This document shows positions 34,174 to 42,817 of a stretch of 64,000 bases of DNA, in pieces. Source of the DNA: Dermatophilaceae bacterium Sec6.4 (lineage in GTDB: Bacteria; Actinomycetota; Actinomycetes; Actinomycetales; Dermatophilaceae); the NCBI GenBank assembly GCA_039636865.1, contig CP144172.1, positions 2,418,001 to 2,482,000 of the forward strand, in the 5' to 3' direction. The position numbers and the translations under genes were made by a program. Position 1 is the stretch's first letter, and every line of letters starts with the position of its first letter. The notes beneath the pieces were generated by a model. It did not search any database, was not told the DNA's origin, and saw only the letters and a program-made list of their open reading frames with translations.

Positions 34174-34680
34174 TCACACTTCTGGGGTGTTCCGGTGCTC
34201 CTCGGCATACCGCGGAGCCATCGCCTCCATCTGCGCCATGACCAGTTTGATCGCGCCCGGCTGCTTGTCCGGCGGGTACCCGTTCTTGACCAGCAGGCGC
34301 TTGATCGAGGACCGCAGCTTCGCCCGTACGTCGTCGCGCACAGTCCAGTCGGTGCGCACGTCCCGTTTCATCACCGCGACCAGGTCACGGCCTATATGGA
34401 CGAGCACGCCCTCCCCCATGACGTCGAGGAGTGACTCATTGGTGGACACCACGTCGTAGAAGGCCAGCTCGTCGTAGCCGAGCGCTGGATCGAAGCTCTA
34501 GCCCCGGTCGGCCTCGATGCTGATGCCCTTGGACATCGCGATCAACACGGCGATCACCTCCGCCGAGGTCAATTGCTGATTCATATACTTGTCATCAGCG
34601 TTGTCAGCCGCTGCGAGAACGCCTGCTGTCGCACCATGTTGCTGCGCGTGACTCTGGCCGCTTCGGCCATGATGAGCGGC
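34174..34680 (-). pseudogene. hsdR: Remnant of type I restriction subunit hsdR (3' end)
   Basis: Reading the minus strand, one frame gives ARVTRSNMVRQQAFSQRL then TTLMT. After a shift of one base near 34591 the next frame gives YMNQQLTSAEVIAVLIAM and EADRG, then TAG at 34498-34500. The same frame continues FDPALGYDELAFYDVV and then RAKLRSSIKRLLVKNGYPPD to the stop at 34174. Together these match the C-terminal domain of HsdR, the ATP-dependent translocating endonuclease subunit. The N-terminal helicase and nuclease domains, hsdM and hsdS are absent. One frameshift plus one in-frame stop show a dead fragment. The upstream limit near 34680 is approximate. Confidence 0.75.
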
Positions 34681-34725
34681 GGACGGTGGTGCCGTCATAA
34701 CCTCCGCCACACCTCTCGGCCGCGG

Positions 34726-34803
34726 TGCGAATCCACGGGCAAGGTCCGCTATCGCAACGAGCGCGCGGCGCTGCTCGCACTCCAGCAAGCGGCTGCGTCT
34801 CGC
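34726..34803 (+). pseudogene. Possible remnant of a small zinc-ribbon protein
   Basis: A short plus-strand stretch reads CESTGKVRYRNERAALLAL. It resembles the start of small actinobacterial proteins with a C-x-x-TGK-x-R/F-R motif that normally end in a second cysteine pair and WHLT. The second half is not present and the frame runs into the antitoxin gene. Recognition is from general memory of the pattern, so the call is weak. Confidence 0.3.
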
Positions 34804-34850
34804 TCGATGGCCGAGGTGCTGCTGGGTGACGCCCGATGGAGCCGACGGTC

Positions 34851-35081
34851 GTGCCCACTGAAATTCTGCAGGTCCGCGACGTTCCTGCCGAGGACGTCGC
34901 GGTTCTGCGTGCACGAGCGGCGTCGCGGCAGATGTCGCTGTCCAGTTATCTAAGGGAGCTCATTCGAGCCGATGCGACGCGTCCCACGATGTCTGATGTC
35001 TTGGAGCGCATCGCAGCCCGAGAGAGTCTCGATGTCGGCCACGATGACATTCGATCGTGCATCGAGGACGGTCGGCGGTAG
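34851..35081 (+). CDS. FitA/VapB-type ribbon-helix-helix antitoxin
   Basis: A 76-residue protein with an N-terminal strand (TEILQVRDVP) and the helix pair DVAVLRARAASRQMSLSSYLRELI, typical of FitA-like antitoxins that bind DNA as ribbon-helix-helix dimers. The C-terminal half, with DVGHDDIRSCIEDGRR, would wrap around the toxin. GTG 34851 is chosen because family members begin right before the strand; ATG 34836 is an alternative. The partner toxin gene starts on the very next base after its stop, but it is broken. Confidence 0.75.
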   Translation: MPTEILQVRDVPAEDVAVLRARAASRQMSLSSYLRELIRADATRPTMSDVLERIAARESLDVGHDDIRSCIEDGRR

Positions 35082-35421
35082 ATGGCGGTCGTCGACGCCT
35101 CGATCGTCGTGCGATTGCTCCAAAACCGACGCGACGACACCGCGTTACGCGCCTGGTTCGAAGGCCAGCGTCACGTTCAGGCGCCGACGCTGATCGATGC
35201 CGAGGTGGCCTCGGCGATACGCGGCCTGATGATGACCACCACTTGACCGGTACCCGATGCACCCTCACCTGACTCGAGTGTTGTCACTGCGGAACAACTT
35301 CACCGCCCACGACGCGTTCTATGTCGCGCTGGCTGAGGCGCTCGAAGTGCCTCTCGTCACGGATGATCACAAGTTCGCAAAGGCGCCCGGCCACAACGCG
35401 CACGTCCAAAGGTGGGAATAG
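35082..35421 (+). pseudogene. VapC-type PIN-domain toxin, internally deleted and frameshifted
   Basis: The frame from ATG 35082 encodes MAVVDASIVVRLL, the first PIN strand with catalytic Asp5, and continues to EVASAIRGLMMTTT, where it stops at 35244-35246. In another frame, LDRYPMHPHL continues into AHDAFYVALAEALEVPLVTDDHKFAKA and ends at TAG 35419-35421. That second part holds the remaining PIN acidic residues. The middle of the domain, about 20 residues, is missing. The ribonuclease toxin is therefore most likely dead, while its antitoxin remains intact immediately upstream. Confidence 0.75.
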
Positions 35422-35626
35422 GTACATCGAAGACCGCAGCAAGATCGGACCCACCACACGTGGATGCGAGTCCGGATTCAGTGGCCGAGGCGCGGGAGGA
35501 CGGCGCCATGGGTGACTGCTGATGCTGCTGGACTCCGAACGTGCCGCGCTGCAGCAGAGCGAGATCGGTGCTGGGCGGTTCCAGCTCACTCTTTGTCAGA
35601 TGAGGCGGTGGCGCTAGCGTGACCCG
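35422..35626. other. Short intergenic stretch, nothing recognised
   Basis: About 200 bases between the vapC remnant and the next gene hold no credible frame, hairpin or RNA gene. A minus-strand frame crossing this region runs through the vapC remnant and appears to be a shadow. Confidence 0.35.
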
Positions 35627-36658
35627 ATGGCTCCCACTGCTGCCCTGACCGACTGGTTACTCGACTCCGACCCCGCCGTGCGGTGGCAGGTGGAACGTGA
35701 CCTCGTCGGTGCGCCCGAAGCCGTCTGGAGGGCCACCCGAAGCCGGATCGCCACCGAGGGTTTCGGCGCGCGGTTACTCGCGCTGCAGGATCCCGACGGG
35801 CAGTGGGCAGGCGGCGCCTTCTTCCCCAGTCGGGACCTTCCGACCGCTACCAAATCAGAGACTGAATCGGCTACCAGCAGTGCAGTATCCGATGAGTACC
35901 CAACACCCACGGACAACCAGGGCCAACCCTGGACGGCCACCACCCCCACCCTCAGCCTGCTGCGGCAGTGGGGCACCGACCCGGCCGCGCTCGGCGACAC
36001 GGCGCAACGTCTGGCGGTCAACAGCCGATGGGAGTACGACGACCTGCCCTACTGGGGCGGGGAGGTCGACTGCTGTATCAACGCGGACACCCTCTCCAAC
36101 GGCGTCTGGCTGGGCGCGGACATCGCGGATCTGGCGCAGTGGTTTCCCGACCACCAGATGGCTGACGGAGGTTGGAACTGCGAGTGGGTCGAGGGTTCGA
36201 CGCGATCCTCATTCCACTCCACGATCAACGCACTGCGCGGCATGCTCGACTACGAGATGGCGACCGGTGGAAGCGAAGAGCTGCGCGACTCCCGTCATGC
36301 CGGTGAGGCGTACCTGCTCGAACGGCGGCTGCTACGTCGACGTTCCACCGGTGATCTCATCGGACCCTGGGTCGCCGATCTGGCGTACCCCTTCCGGTGG
36401 GCCTACAGCACACTCGTCGCGCTGGAGTACTTCCGCCAGGCAGCGGCCCATGACGCGGTCCCACCGGATGCGCGGCTGTCCGGCGCGGTGAACGCGTTGC
36501 GTGCCGACCGCCAGGACGACGGGACCTGGATGCAGGAACATCGCCACCCCGGGCAGGTGTGGTTCGAGGTCGACGTTCCCGTGGGTGAGCCGTCGAAATG
36601 GCTCACGCTGTATGGCACACGGGTCCTGAACTGGTGGGACGAGCAGGCCCCGTCGTGA
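35627..36658 (+). CDS. Squalene-cyclase/prenyltransferase-fold protein
   Basis: A 343-residue protein with the alpha-alpha toroid pattern of terpene cyclases and prenyltransferases. Repeats with Asp/Gly-Trp signatures are seen, such as LQDPDGQWAGG, MADGGWNCEW and RQDDGTWMQEH. The catalytic DxDD motif of squalene-hopene cyclases is not visible and there is no membrane-insertion segment, so it may not be a cyclase. The N-terminal line LTDWLLDSDPAVRWQVERDL is typical of a group of conserved actinobacterial proteins of unknown role. ATG 35627 follows the patch of broken genes. Confidence 0.75.
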   Translation: MAPTAALTDWLLDSDPAVRWQVERDLVGAPEAVWRATRSRIATEGFGARLLALQDPDGQWAGGAFFPSRDLPTATKSETESATSSAVSDEYPTPTDNQGQPWTATTPTLSLLRQWGTDPAALGDTAQRLAVNSRWEYDDLPYWGGEVDCCINADTLSNGVWLGADIADLAQWFPDHQMADGGWNCEWVEGSTRSSFHSTINALRGMLDYEMATGGSEELRDSRHAGEAYLLERRLLRRRSTGDLIGPWVADLAYPFRWAYSTLVALEYFRQAAAHDAVPPDARLSGAVNALRADRQDDGTWMQEHRHPGQVWFEVDVPVGEPSKWLTLYGTRVLNWWDEQAPS

Positions 36659-36752
36659 TTGCTGCAGCACATCCAGTTCCACCCGTCGTTCTCAGCGGCT
36701 GCGGCGTAAGCCCTTCCCACGACCCGCCGCAGCTGTCATCATCGCCGGATGG

Positions 36753-37163
36753 ATGCCCACCCCGGGCAACGGCGTCGACCCTGGCGCACCCGTCGTGACC
36801 GGGTCCGCCGGCGACGCACTCGATGGCTACCGACGGTCAGCGCGAACATTGACAGGGGCTTTTCATTTTCCGGGCGTCTTGAATCAGCCGGTCACCGTCC
36901 CCTTCGGCACCGTGCCAGGCAACGTGGCGTTGCATCTGCGGATCATCGACCTGCTGGTTCACGGATGGGATCTTGCCCAGGCGACCGGACAGGCTGTGCG
37001 GTGTCCGGACGCCCTGGCCGAGCAGGAGTTTCAATTCACGACGGCCATGTTGGCGGGCCTGCCACCCGACCAGCGACCCTTCGCACCACCACAGCCGGTA
37101 GCCGACGATGCACCGGCCATCGATCGACTCGCTGCGTGTCTCGGCCGACGAGTGACGACCTGA
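36753..37163 (+). pseudogene. 5'-truncated TIGR03086-type (mycothiol enzyme-like) gene
   Basis: The 136-residue frame holds only the back half of a TIGR03086/MDMPI-type protein: VPFGTVPGNVALHLRIIDLLVHGWDLAQATGQ, with its metal-binding histidine, and a tail with DDAPAIDRLAACLGR. Family members are about 190 residues with an N-terminal helix carrying another metal ligand and the PCxGW-type motif, which is missing here. The 90 bases upstream show no trace of it. The residual frame could still be translated from ATG 36753 but is unlikely to be active. Confidence 0.6.
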
Positions 37164-37225
37164 CTTCCTACGCCGCAGCCACGACCGCTGAGCACCCTTA
37201 CCGAGGCGGCACTTAGGCTCCTCTC

Positions 37226-37657
37226 ATGGTCGATCACGCATCCACACAGGGCGCGGCGGGCTCGCAGAGATCTGTAGGACGCGACGTCGCGGTGCGCTCC
37301 GTAGTGGCCGCTGGTCTGATCGACGCGGCGTTCATCATCGTTTTCGCGGCCATCGGTCGGGCCTCGCACTCCGAGGCGCAACCGGTGCTGGAATCGCTTT
37401 CCGTCGCGTGGCCGTTCCTGGTCGGAGCCGCCGTCGGATGGGCGATCGCGTGGTTTCTGCTGGATCGGGCCCCGACATCACTGGTGGCAGGGGTCGCCGT
37501 CTGGCTCGCAACAATTGTGCTCGGTATGTCGCTCCGAGCGGCTACCGGGCGGGGTATCGCCGTCAGTTTCATCATTGTCGCGACCCTCTTACTCGGACTG
37601 TTCCTGCTGGGCTGGCGGGTCATACTTCTGCTATGGCGGCGACGACGGACCCAGTAG
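37226..37657 (+). CDS. DUF3054 membrane protein
   Basis: A 143-residue protein with four hydrophobic helices (about 27-45, 61-79, 85-103 and 111-134). The pattern GLIDAAFIIVFAAIGRASHSE plus WPFLVGAAVGWAIAWF is characteristic of the DUF3054 family, small four-helix membrane proteins of unknown function in actinobacteria and archaea. The C-terminus is basic (LLWRRRRTQ). Its last 25 bases overlap the start of the downstream oxidase gene, so the two are translationally coupled. Confidence 0.85.
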   Translation: MVDHASTQGAAGSQRSVGRDVAVRSVVAAGLIDAAFIIVFAAIGRASHSEAQPVLESLSVAWPFLVGAAVGWAIAWFLLDRAPTSLVAGVAVWLATIVLGMSLRAATGRGIAVSFIIVATLLLGLFLLGWRVILLLWRRRRTQ

Positions 37658-38907
37658 GCACCACCTGGTCCGGGACGTACACCTTCCGAGCGGCGCAACG
37701 TGTGCAGCCGACTTCCGTGGACGACCTGGCCCGCGTGGTCAGCAACGCGTCGGCAGTGAAGGTGCTCGGTTCCGGACACAGCTTCAACAGCATCGCCGAC
37801 AGTGAACATGGGGTGCAGGTCGATCTGTCCGTAATGGTGGGTCCCCCGGTGCTCAGCACGGACCGAACCTACGTGGAGGTCGACGCAGCGATGACCTACG
37901 GCGTGCTCGTGCCGTTCCTGGTCGCCGCCGATCTCGCACTGGCCAACCTCGCGTCCTTGCCACACATCACCATCGCGGGAAGCGTCGCTACCGGCACACA
38001 CGGCTCGGGAGTGCACCAACCGGGTCTGTCGCAGGCCGTCCTGGCCATCCAACTACTGCGCAGCGATGGCTCGCTGCGCTGGTATGACCGTACTGATCCG
38101 ACCTTCGATGCCATGGTGGTCTCGCTGGGCGCGCTGGGCATCGTCACCAAGCTGCGGCTGGCGGTGCTACCCACCTTCCGAATTTGTCAGGACACCTACC
38201 AGGGCATCACCTGGAGTCAACTGATCGACAGCCTCGACACGGTCCTGGAGTCTGCCTACAGCGTCAGTGTCTTCAGTCGGTGGACCGGGCAGGGCCCGGA
38301 TCACATCCTCTGCAAGAGCCGTGTCGGTGCAGGATTCAGCCGACCAGCGCTACCGCACACCCGACGCGTCGACCAGACGCTGCACCCGGCGTGGGTGAGC
38401 GGGGAGTCCAACCAGAAGGTGACCGAGCAGGCAGGGGTGCCCGGGCTCTGGTCGGACCGGCTGCCGCATTTCAAGCTCGGTTTCACCCCGAGCTCCGGCC
38501 AGGAGATCCAGTCCGAGTTCTTCGTACCCCGGGCAGACGGGCCGGCGGCAGTGGCAGCCCTCCGCGAGATCGGACATCTCATCTCACCGGCGCTGATCAT
38601 CAGCGAGATCCGCGCTGTCGCGGCGGAGACGCAGTGGCTCAGTCCTGCGTCGAAGCGCGACAGCGTCGCTCTGCACTTCACCTGGGCGCCGGACATGCCA
38701 GCTGTCCTGAGCGTCGTGGACGCGGTGCAGCAGGCGCTGTCCGATCTGGATGTCCGTCCGCACTGGGGGAAGGTGTTCACCTACCCCGGCAGGTTGGACG
38801 CGCACTACTCGCGACTGAACGACTTCGACGCGCTACGACGCCGAATGGACCCGACCGACAAATTCGCCAACGACTTCATCCGCCGGCACGTGGCTGTGGC
38901 GAACTGA
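37633..38907 (+). CDS. Alditol oxidase-like FAD-dependent enzyme
   Basis: A 424-residue flavoprotein of the VAO/ALO family. The FAD_binding_4 domain has VLGSGHSFNSIAD, whose histidine corresponds to the covalent FAD attachment in alditol oxidases. ITIAGSVATGTHGSG and LGALGIVTKLRLAV follow, and the ALO domain occupies the C-terminal half, ending with DPTDKFANDFIRRH. Streptomyces AldO, the model, oxidises xylitol or sorbitol at C1 with release of peroxide. There is no signal peptide. ATG 37633 lies inside the end of the DUF3054 gene. The gene converges with arc. Confidence 0.85.
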   Translation: MAATTDPVGTTWSGTYTFRAAQRVQPTSVDDLARVVSNASAVKVLGSGHSFNSIADSEHGVQVDLSVMVGPPVLSTDRTYVEVDAAMTYGVLVPFLVAADLALANLASLPHITIAGSVATGTHGSGVHQPGLSQAVLAIQLLRSDGSLRWYDRTDPTFDAMVVSLGALGIVTKLRLAVLPTFRICQDTYQGITWSQLIDSLDTVLESAYSVSVFSRWTGQGPDHILCKSRVGAGFSRPALPHTRRVDQTLHPAWVSGESNQKVTEQAGVPGLWSDRLPHFKLGFTPSSGQEIQSEFFVPRADGPAAVAALREIGHLISPALIISEIRAVAAETQWLSPASKRDSVALHFTWAPDMPAVLSVVDAVQQALSDLDVRPHWGKVFTYPGRLDAHYSRLNDFDALRRRMDPTDKFANDFIRRHVAVAN

Positions 38908-38954
38908 CGCGCCGAGCGGTTCACCACGTGGAGTCGACACCGCGTGGGATTGGC

Positions 38955-40694
38955 TCAGAGGTACTGGCCGGTGTTTGCGATCGAGTCGATGGCCTTGCCC
39001 GGCTGAGTACCGTTCTTGCCGTCGATCAGGGTGCGGATGTAAACGATGCGCTCACCCTTCTTGCCGGAGATGCGCGCCCAGTCATCCGGGTTGGTGGTGT
39101 TGGGCAGGTCCTCGTTCTCCTTGAATTCATCGACACATGCCTGCAGCAGGTGATCGACTCGAATCCCTTTGGCGCCGAGCGTGATCTGGTCCTTGATCGC
39201 CATCTTCTTCGCACGGTCCACGATGTTCTGGATCATCGCGCCGGAGTTGAAGTCCTTGAAATACAGGACCTCCTTGTCCCCACTCGCGTAGGTGACTTCC
39301 AAGAACTTGTTCTCGTCGATCTCGGTGTACATCCGCTCCACAGTGGCCTGGATCATCGCCTCGACGGTGTCGGCCGCCGACCCGCCGTGCTCCGCGAGAT
39401 CGTCCGCGTGCAGCGGCAGGCTCGCGACCAGGTATTTCTCGAAGATGTCCCGGGCACTTTCGGCGTCGGGCCGCTCGATCTTGATTTTCACGTCGAGCCG
39501 TCCGGGGCGCAGAATCGCCGGATCGATCATGTCCTCACGGTTGGAGGCGCCGATGACGATGACATTCTCCAGCCGCTCCACGCCATCGATCTCGGCGAGC
39601 AACTGCGGCACGATCGTGGTTTCCACGTCGGAGGACACGCCTGATCCACGGGTCCGGAACAAGCTCTCCATCTCATCGAAGAAGACCACGACCGGCGTAC
39701 CGTCCGACGCCTTTTCGCGAGCGCGCTGGAAGATCAGCCGAATATGCCGCTCGGTCTCACCGACGTACTTGTTGAGCAGCTCCGGGCCCTTGATGTTCAG
39801 GAAGTAACTACGCGTCCCGGTCCGGCCGGTCTTTTCGGCAACCTGTCGCGCCAGCGATGCCGCGACCGCCTTGGCGATCAGCGTCTTACCGCACCCGGGC
39901 GGGCCGTAGAGCAGTACACCTTTGGGCGGGCGCAGCGAGTGCTCACGGAACAACTCCGCGTGCAGGTAGGGCAACTCCACGGCGTCGCGGATCTGCTCGA
40001 TCTGGCCGGCCAGACCACCGATGTCCTCGTACCGGATGTCGGGTACTTCTTCCAGCACGAGGTCAGCGACCTCGGCTTTGGGGATGCGTTCGTAGACGAA
40101 GCCGCTGCGACTGTCCAGCAGCAGCGAGTCACCGGTGCGAATCGGCTCGCCCTCGAGGCTGGCCGCCAACCGGCAGACGCGTTCCTCATCGGAGTGCCCG
40201 ACCACGAGAACGCGGTCCTCGCCGAGGCGGTCCTTGACCGTGACCAGTTCACCGATCGACTCATACCCGGTGGTGGCCACGATGTTCATCGCCTCGTTCA
40301 GGAGGACCTCACGGCCGGGGCGCAGATCAGTCAATTCCAGGGCGGGGCTGTAGGCCACCCGCATCTTGCGACCACTGTTCAGGATGTCAGCGGTGCCGTC
40401 GTCGCGAGCCATGATCACGATGCCGTAGGCGGCGGGTGGCTGCGCCAGACGATCGATCTCACCCTTGAGGGTCACGATCTGGTCGCGAGCATCGCCCAGG
40501 GTGCGCACCAGGCGCTCGTTCTGCGCCGAGAGCGTGCCGACGGAGGCCTGCAGTTGCGTGACCTGCTGGGAGGGGATCGAAGCACGCGCGGGACCTGAGG
40601 TCGTGGCAAGTCGTTCACGCAAGGCCTTCACCTCACGCTGCAGACTGTCAACGGTATCGTAGGAAAGGGAATCATCGGACGGCCGGTCGGGCAT
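38955..40694 (-). CDS. arc: Proteasome-associated AAA ATPase ARC/Mpa
   Basis: A 579-residue unfoldase that binds Pup and feeds tagged proteins into the 20S core. The N-terminal coiled coil ([12 protein letters not shown] ... [26 protein letters not shown], to about residue 85) is followed by two OB domains. The AAA domain has Walker A GPPGCGKT (264-271) and Walker [10 protein letters not shown]. The C-terminus is GQYL, the penultimate-tyrosine motif that docks into the proteasome alpha ring. It is separated from dop by 10.8 kb of unrelated genes here, unlike the tight clustering in mycobacteria. Confidence 0.97.
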   Translation of the reverse strand: MPDRPSDDSLSYDTVDSLQREVKALRERLATTSGPARASIPSQQVTQLQASVGTLSAQNERLVRTLGDARDQIVTLKGEIDRLAQPPAAYGIVIMARDDGTADILNSGRKMRVAYSPALELTDLRPGREVLLNEAMNIVATTGYESIGELVTVKDRLGEDRVLVVGHSDEERVCRLAASLEGEPIRTGDSLLLDSRSGFVYERIPKAEVADLVLEEVPDIRYEDIGGLAGQIEQIRDAVELPYLHAELFREHSLRPPKGVLLYGPPGCGKTLIAKAVAASLARQVAEKTGRTGTRSYFLNIKGPELLNKYVGETERHIRLIFQRAREKASDGTPVVVFFDEMESLFRTRGSGVSSDVETTIVPQLLAEIDGVERLENVIVIGASNREDMIDPAILRPGRLDVKIKIERPDAESARDIFEKYLVASLPLHADDLAEHGGSAADTVEAMIQATVERMYTEIDENKFLEVTYASGDKEVLYFKDFNSGAMIQNIVDRAKKMAIKDQITLGAKGIRVDHLLQACVDEFKENEDLPNTTNPDDWARISGKKGERIVYIRTLIDGKNGTQPGKAIDSIANTGQYL

Positions 40695-40760
40695 CGAGCC
40701 TCCTGCGGTCAGCGCTCGCGAGCTTCGTGAATGATCTGACCCGACCCTAACCCGAGGTGT

Positions 40761-41744
40761 TCACTCCTGTGCTGGCGGCTCCGCAACGGTGCGCCGTACC
40801 TTGCGGATCTTCTTTTCCGACAACGGTCGCTCGCCGAGGTCCTCTGCGTCCCAGATCAGTGCCGGATCGCCCTCGAACGTGCCCTTGGAAGGCCTCCGTT
40901 TGCGCAGCGGGGGTGTCACGCCGGGCGCGAGCCGGCGGGTCGTGATGAGGAATCCGGTGTGCCCGTGCATCCGATGTTCCGGGCGGACGGCGAGTCCTTC
41001 CAGGTGCCAACCGCGCACCATCGACTCCCAGGCCTGCGGCTCGGTGAAGCCGCCGTGGTCACGAGATGTCTCAGCGACCCGGGACAGCTGCGTGGCCGTG
41101 GCGACATAACAGATCAGCACCCCGCCCGGCGCGAGTGCGTCCGCCACGACATCCAGGCATTCCCAGGGCGCCAACATGTCCAGCACCACCCGGTCGACCG
41201 AGCCGGGCTCCTCGTGCTCGGGCAGCGACTCGACGAGGTCACCCACCGTTACTTTCCATGCCGGGTGGTCGCCACCGAAAAATGCGCGTGCGTTTCCGCG
41301 GGCGATGTCGGCGAACTCGGCCCGGCGTTCGAAGGAGTGCAGGTGACCCGTGTCCCCCACCGCCCGCAGCAACGACATGCTGAGCGCGCCCGAGCCCACG
41401 CCGGCCTCCACGACGCGGGCGCCGGGGAAGATGTCGGCCATTGCAACGACCTGCCCCGCGTCCTTCGGGTAGACAACGGCGGCGCCGCGCGGCATCGACA
41501 TCACGTAGTCCGACAAGAGCGGACGCAGTGCGAGGTACTGCACCGCTGCGGTATTGGTGATGGTGCAGCCGTCCGGGCTGCCGATCAGGTCATCGTGCAG
41601 CAGATGCCCCCGGTGGGTGTGGAACTGCTTGCCCGCACCGAGGGTGATGGTGTGCATCCGTCCCTTGGCATCGGTCAGCTGGATGCGCTCACCGTCAGTG
41701 AACGGCCCGCGCCTGGCGTCGGCTCCGGTGGCATGTGCGGTCAT
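40761..41744 (-). CDS. trmI: tRNA (adenine-58-N1)-methyltransferase TrmI
   Basis: A 327-residue methyltransferase. An N-terminal beta domain (PFTDGERIQLTDAKGRMHTITL) is followed by a class I SAM-binding fold with motif I VVEAGVGSGALSMSLL and VLDMLAPWE. It methylates A58 in the T-loop of tRNAs as a tetramer. The C-terminal tail is basic and extended. It is 66 bases upstream of arc on the same strand, the conserved actinobacterial order. ATG 41744 is adjacent to the LysR gene's stop (26 bases). Confidence 0.95.
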   Translation of the reverse strand: MTAHATGADARRGPFTDGERIQLTDAKGRMHTITLGAGKQFHTHRGHLLHDDLIGSPDGCTITNTAAVQYLALRPLLSDYVMSMPRGAAVVYPKDAGQVVAMADIFPGARVVEAGVGSGALSMSLLRAVGDTGHLHSFERRAEFADIARGNARAFFGGDHPAWKVTVGDLVESLPEHEEPGSVDRVVLDMLAPWECLDVVADALAPGGVLICYVATATQLSRVAETSRDHGGFTEPQAWESMVRGWHLEGLAVRPEHRMHGHTGFLITTRRLAPGVTPPLRKRRPSKGTFEGDPALIWDAEDLGERPLSEKKIRKVRRTVAEPPAQE

Positions 41745-41770
41745 GGGCGGTGAGTCTATGTCTGTTCAGG

Positions 41771-42736
41771 TCACCCGTTCCCTGCGCTGCCGCCACCTGT
41801 ACTGCCGCGGGTGGAGCGACTGGTGAGATTCAACGTCTTCGGCGCCTGCCGCAGGGCCTCGATCACAGCTCGGACTGCGGGCACCCGTTCCTGATCGGGC
41901 CAGAAATCGATCGACAGGCGACGTTGTGGCCAGCCGACCAGTGTGCGGGCCACCAGTGCGTGGTGGCGGTGGGCGCGGACCGCCAGCTCCGGCAGCAGCG
42001 TCAAGCCCAGGCCGGCAGCCGCGAACGACTGCATCGCAACGTAGTCGTCGGCGACAATCTGGATATGCGGATCGACCCCGGTGGGTGCGTACAGGGCCTG
42101 CAGCAGCCGGGCGAAGCGCTGCGATCCCAGCAGCCACCGTGCGTCCGGTAGCTCAGCAACATCCAGCAACTGTCGCCCGGCACCGGGATGATCGCGCGGC
42201 ATCAGGAGCGAGATCGGCTCGGTCATCACGTCGAGATGCCGGAGCCCGTCAATCTGCCCCGGGCTGGGCACGTCGTCCCCGTCACCGAACCGGTACGTCA
42301 ACGCGAGGTCGGCTTCTCCGGACCGGACAATCTCGTAGGCACGGGGTTGCTCCGCTGTCGCTACGCGGACCTCGATCTGCGGATGCTCCTGTCGCAGTTG
42401 GGCCAGCGCTGTTGCCACGATGGTGGCGTTCCCGCTGGGGAATGCGACCAACCGCACCAACCCCACCCCCTCCCCGACGGCGGCAGCGATGCGCCGTTCC
42501 ATCGCGCGCAGCTCCTCCAGAGCCGGCTGCGCGAACTCCAGCACCATTTCTCCGAGAGCTGTCAGCTGCATCGAGCGGCCCATCCGTACGGTCACGGGGG
42601 CTCCCAGCGACCGCTCCAGGCGTCGGATCTGGTAGGTGACGCCGGGTTGAGTCATCTGCAGGGCGCGCGCAGCCGCAGAGTAGGAGCCCGTCCGCGCGAC
42701 AAGGCTCAGCAACTCCAGGGACGTTGCGTCGATCAT
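41771..42736 (-). CDS. LysR-family transcriptional regulator
   Basis: A 321-residue regulator. The N-terminal winged HTH (LELLSLVARTGSYSAAARALQMTQPGVTYQIRRLE) is typical, and a two-lobed substrate-binding-type effector domain follows from about residue 90. It is divergent from an amino-acid ABC transporter operon with only about 80 bases between starts, the usual layout for a LysR protein controlling its neighbour. The 42737-42817 gap contains the AT-rich stretch AACATTGATTATTGTT with matching ends, a possible binding site. Confidence 0.93.
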   Translation of the reverse strand: MIDATSLELLSLVARTGSYSAAARALQMTQPGVTYQIRRLERSLGAPVTVRMGRSMQLTALGEMVLEFAQPALEELRAMERRIAAAVGEGVGLVRLVAFPSGNATIVATALAQLRQEHPQIEVRVATAEQPRAYEIVRSGEADLALTYRFGDGDDVPSPGQIDGLRHLDVMTEPISLLMPRDHPGAGRQLLDVAELPDARWLLGSQRFARLLQALYAPTGVDPHIQIVADDYVAMQSFAAAGLGLTLLPELAVRAHRHHALVARTLVGWPQRRLSIDFWPDQERVPAVRAVIEALRQAPKTLNLTSRSTRGSTGGGSAGNG

Positions 42737-42817
42737 CAGCAACTATAAGCATTACTTTGAAGCAGTCTGAAACATTGATTATTGTTCTTGAGGTCGTCGC
42801 AGCTTAGCGTCGGGTAC
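42737..42817. promoter_or_regulatory. Divergent promoter region of lysR and the amino-acid ABC operon
   Basis: These 81 bases between two divergent start codons must hold both promoters. They are the most AT-rich part of the neighbourhood. AACATTGATTATTGTT at 42771-42786 has AACA/TGTT ends around an AT core and could be a LysR operator or a -10 element. No further assignment is possible by eye. Confidence 0.4.

Noticed and set aside
34726..34803. Functional small zinc-ribbon protein gene
   Set aside because: Only the N-terminal motif is recognisable; the second cysteine pair and WHLT end are missing, so it is listed only as a possible remnant.
35284..35589. Minus-strand frame over the vapC remnant
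   Set aside because: It is antisense to the recognisable PIN-domain sequence and has no features of its own.
38908..38954. Bidirectional terminator between the alditol oxidase and arc genes
   Set aside because: The only symmetry is a 5-bp CCACG/CGTGG pair, too weak to support a call.
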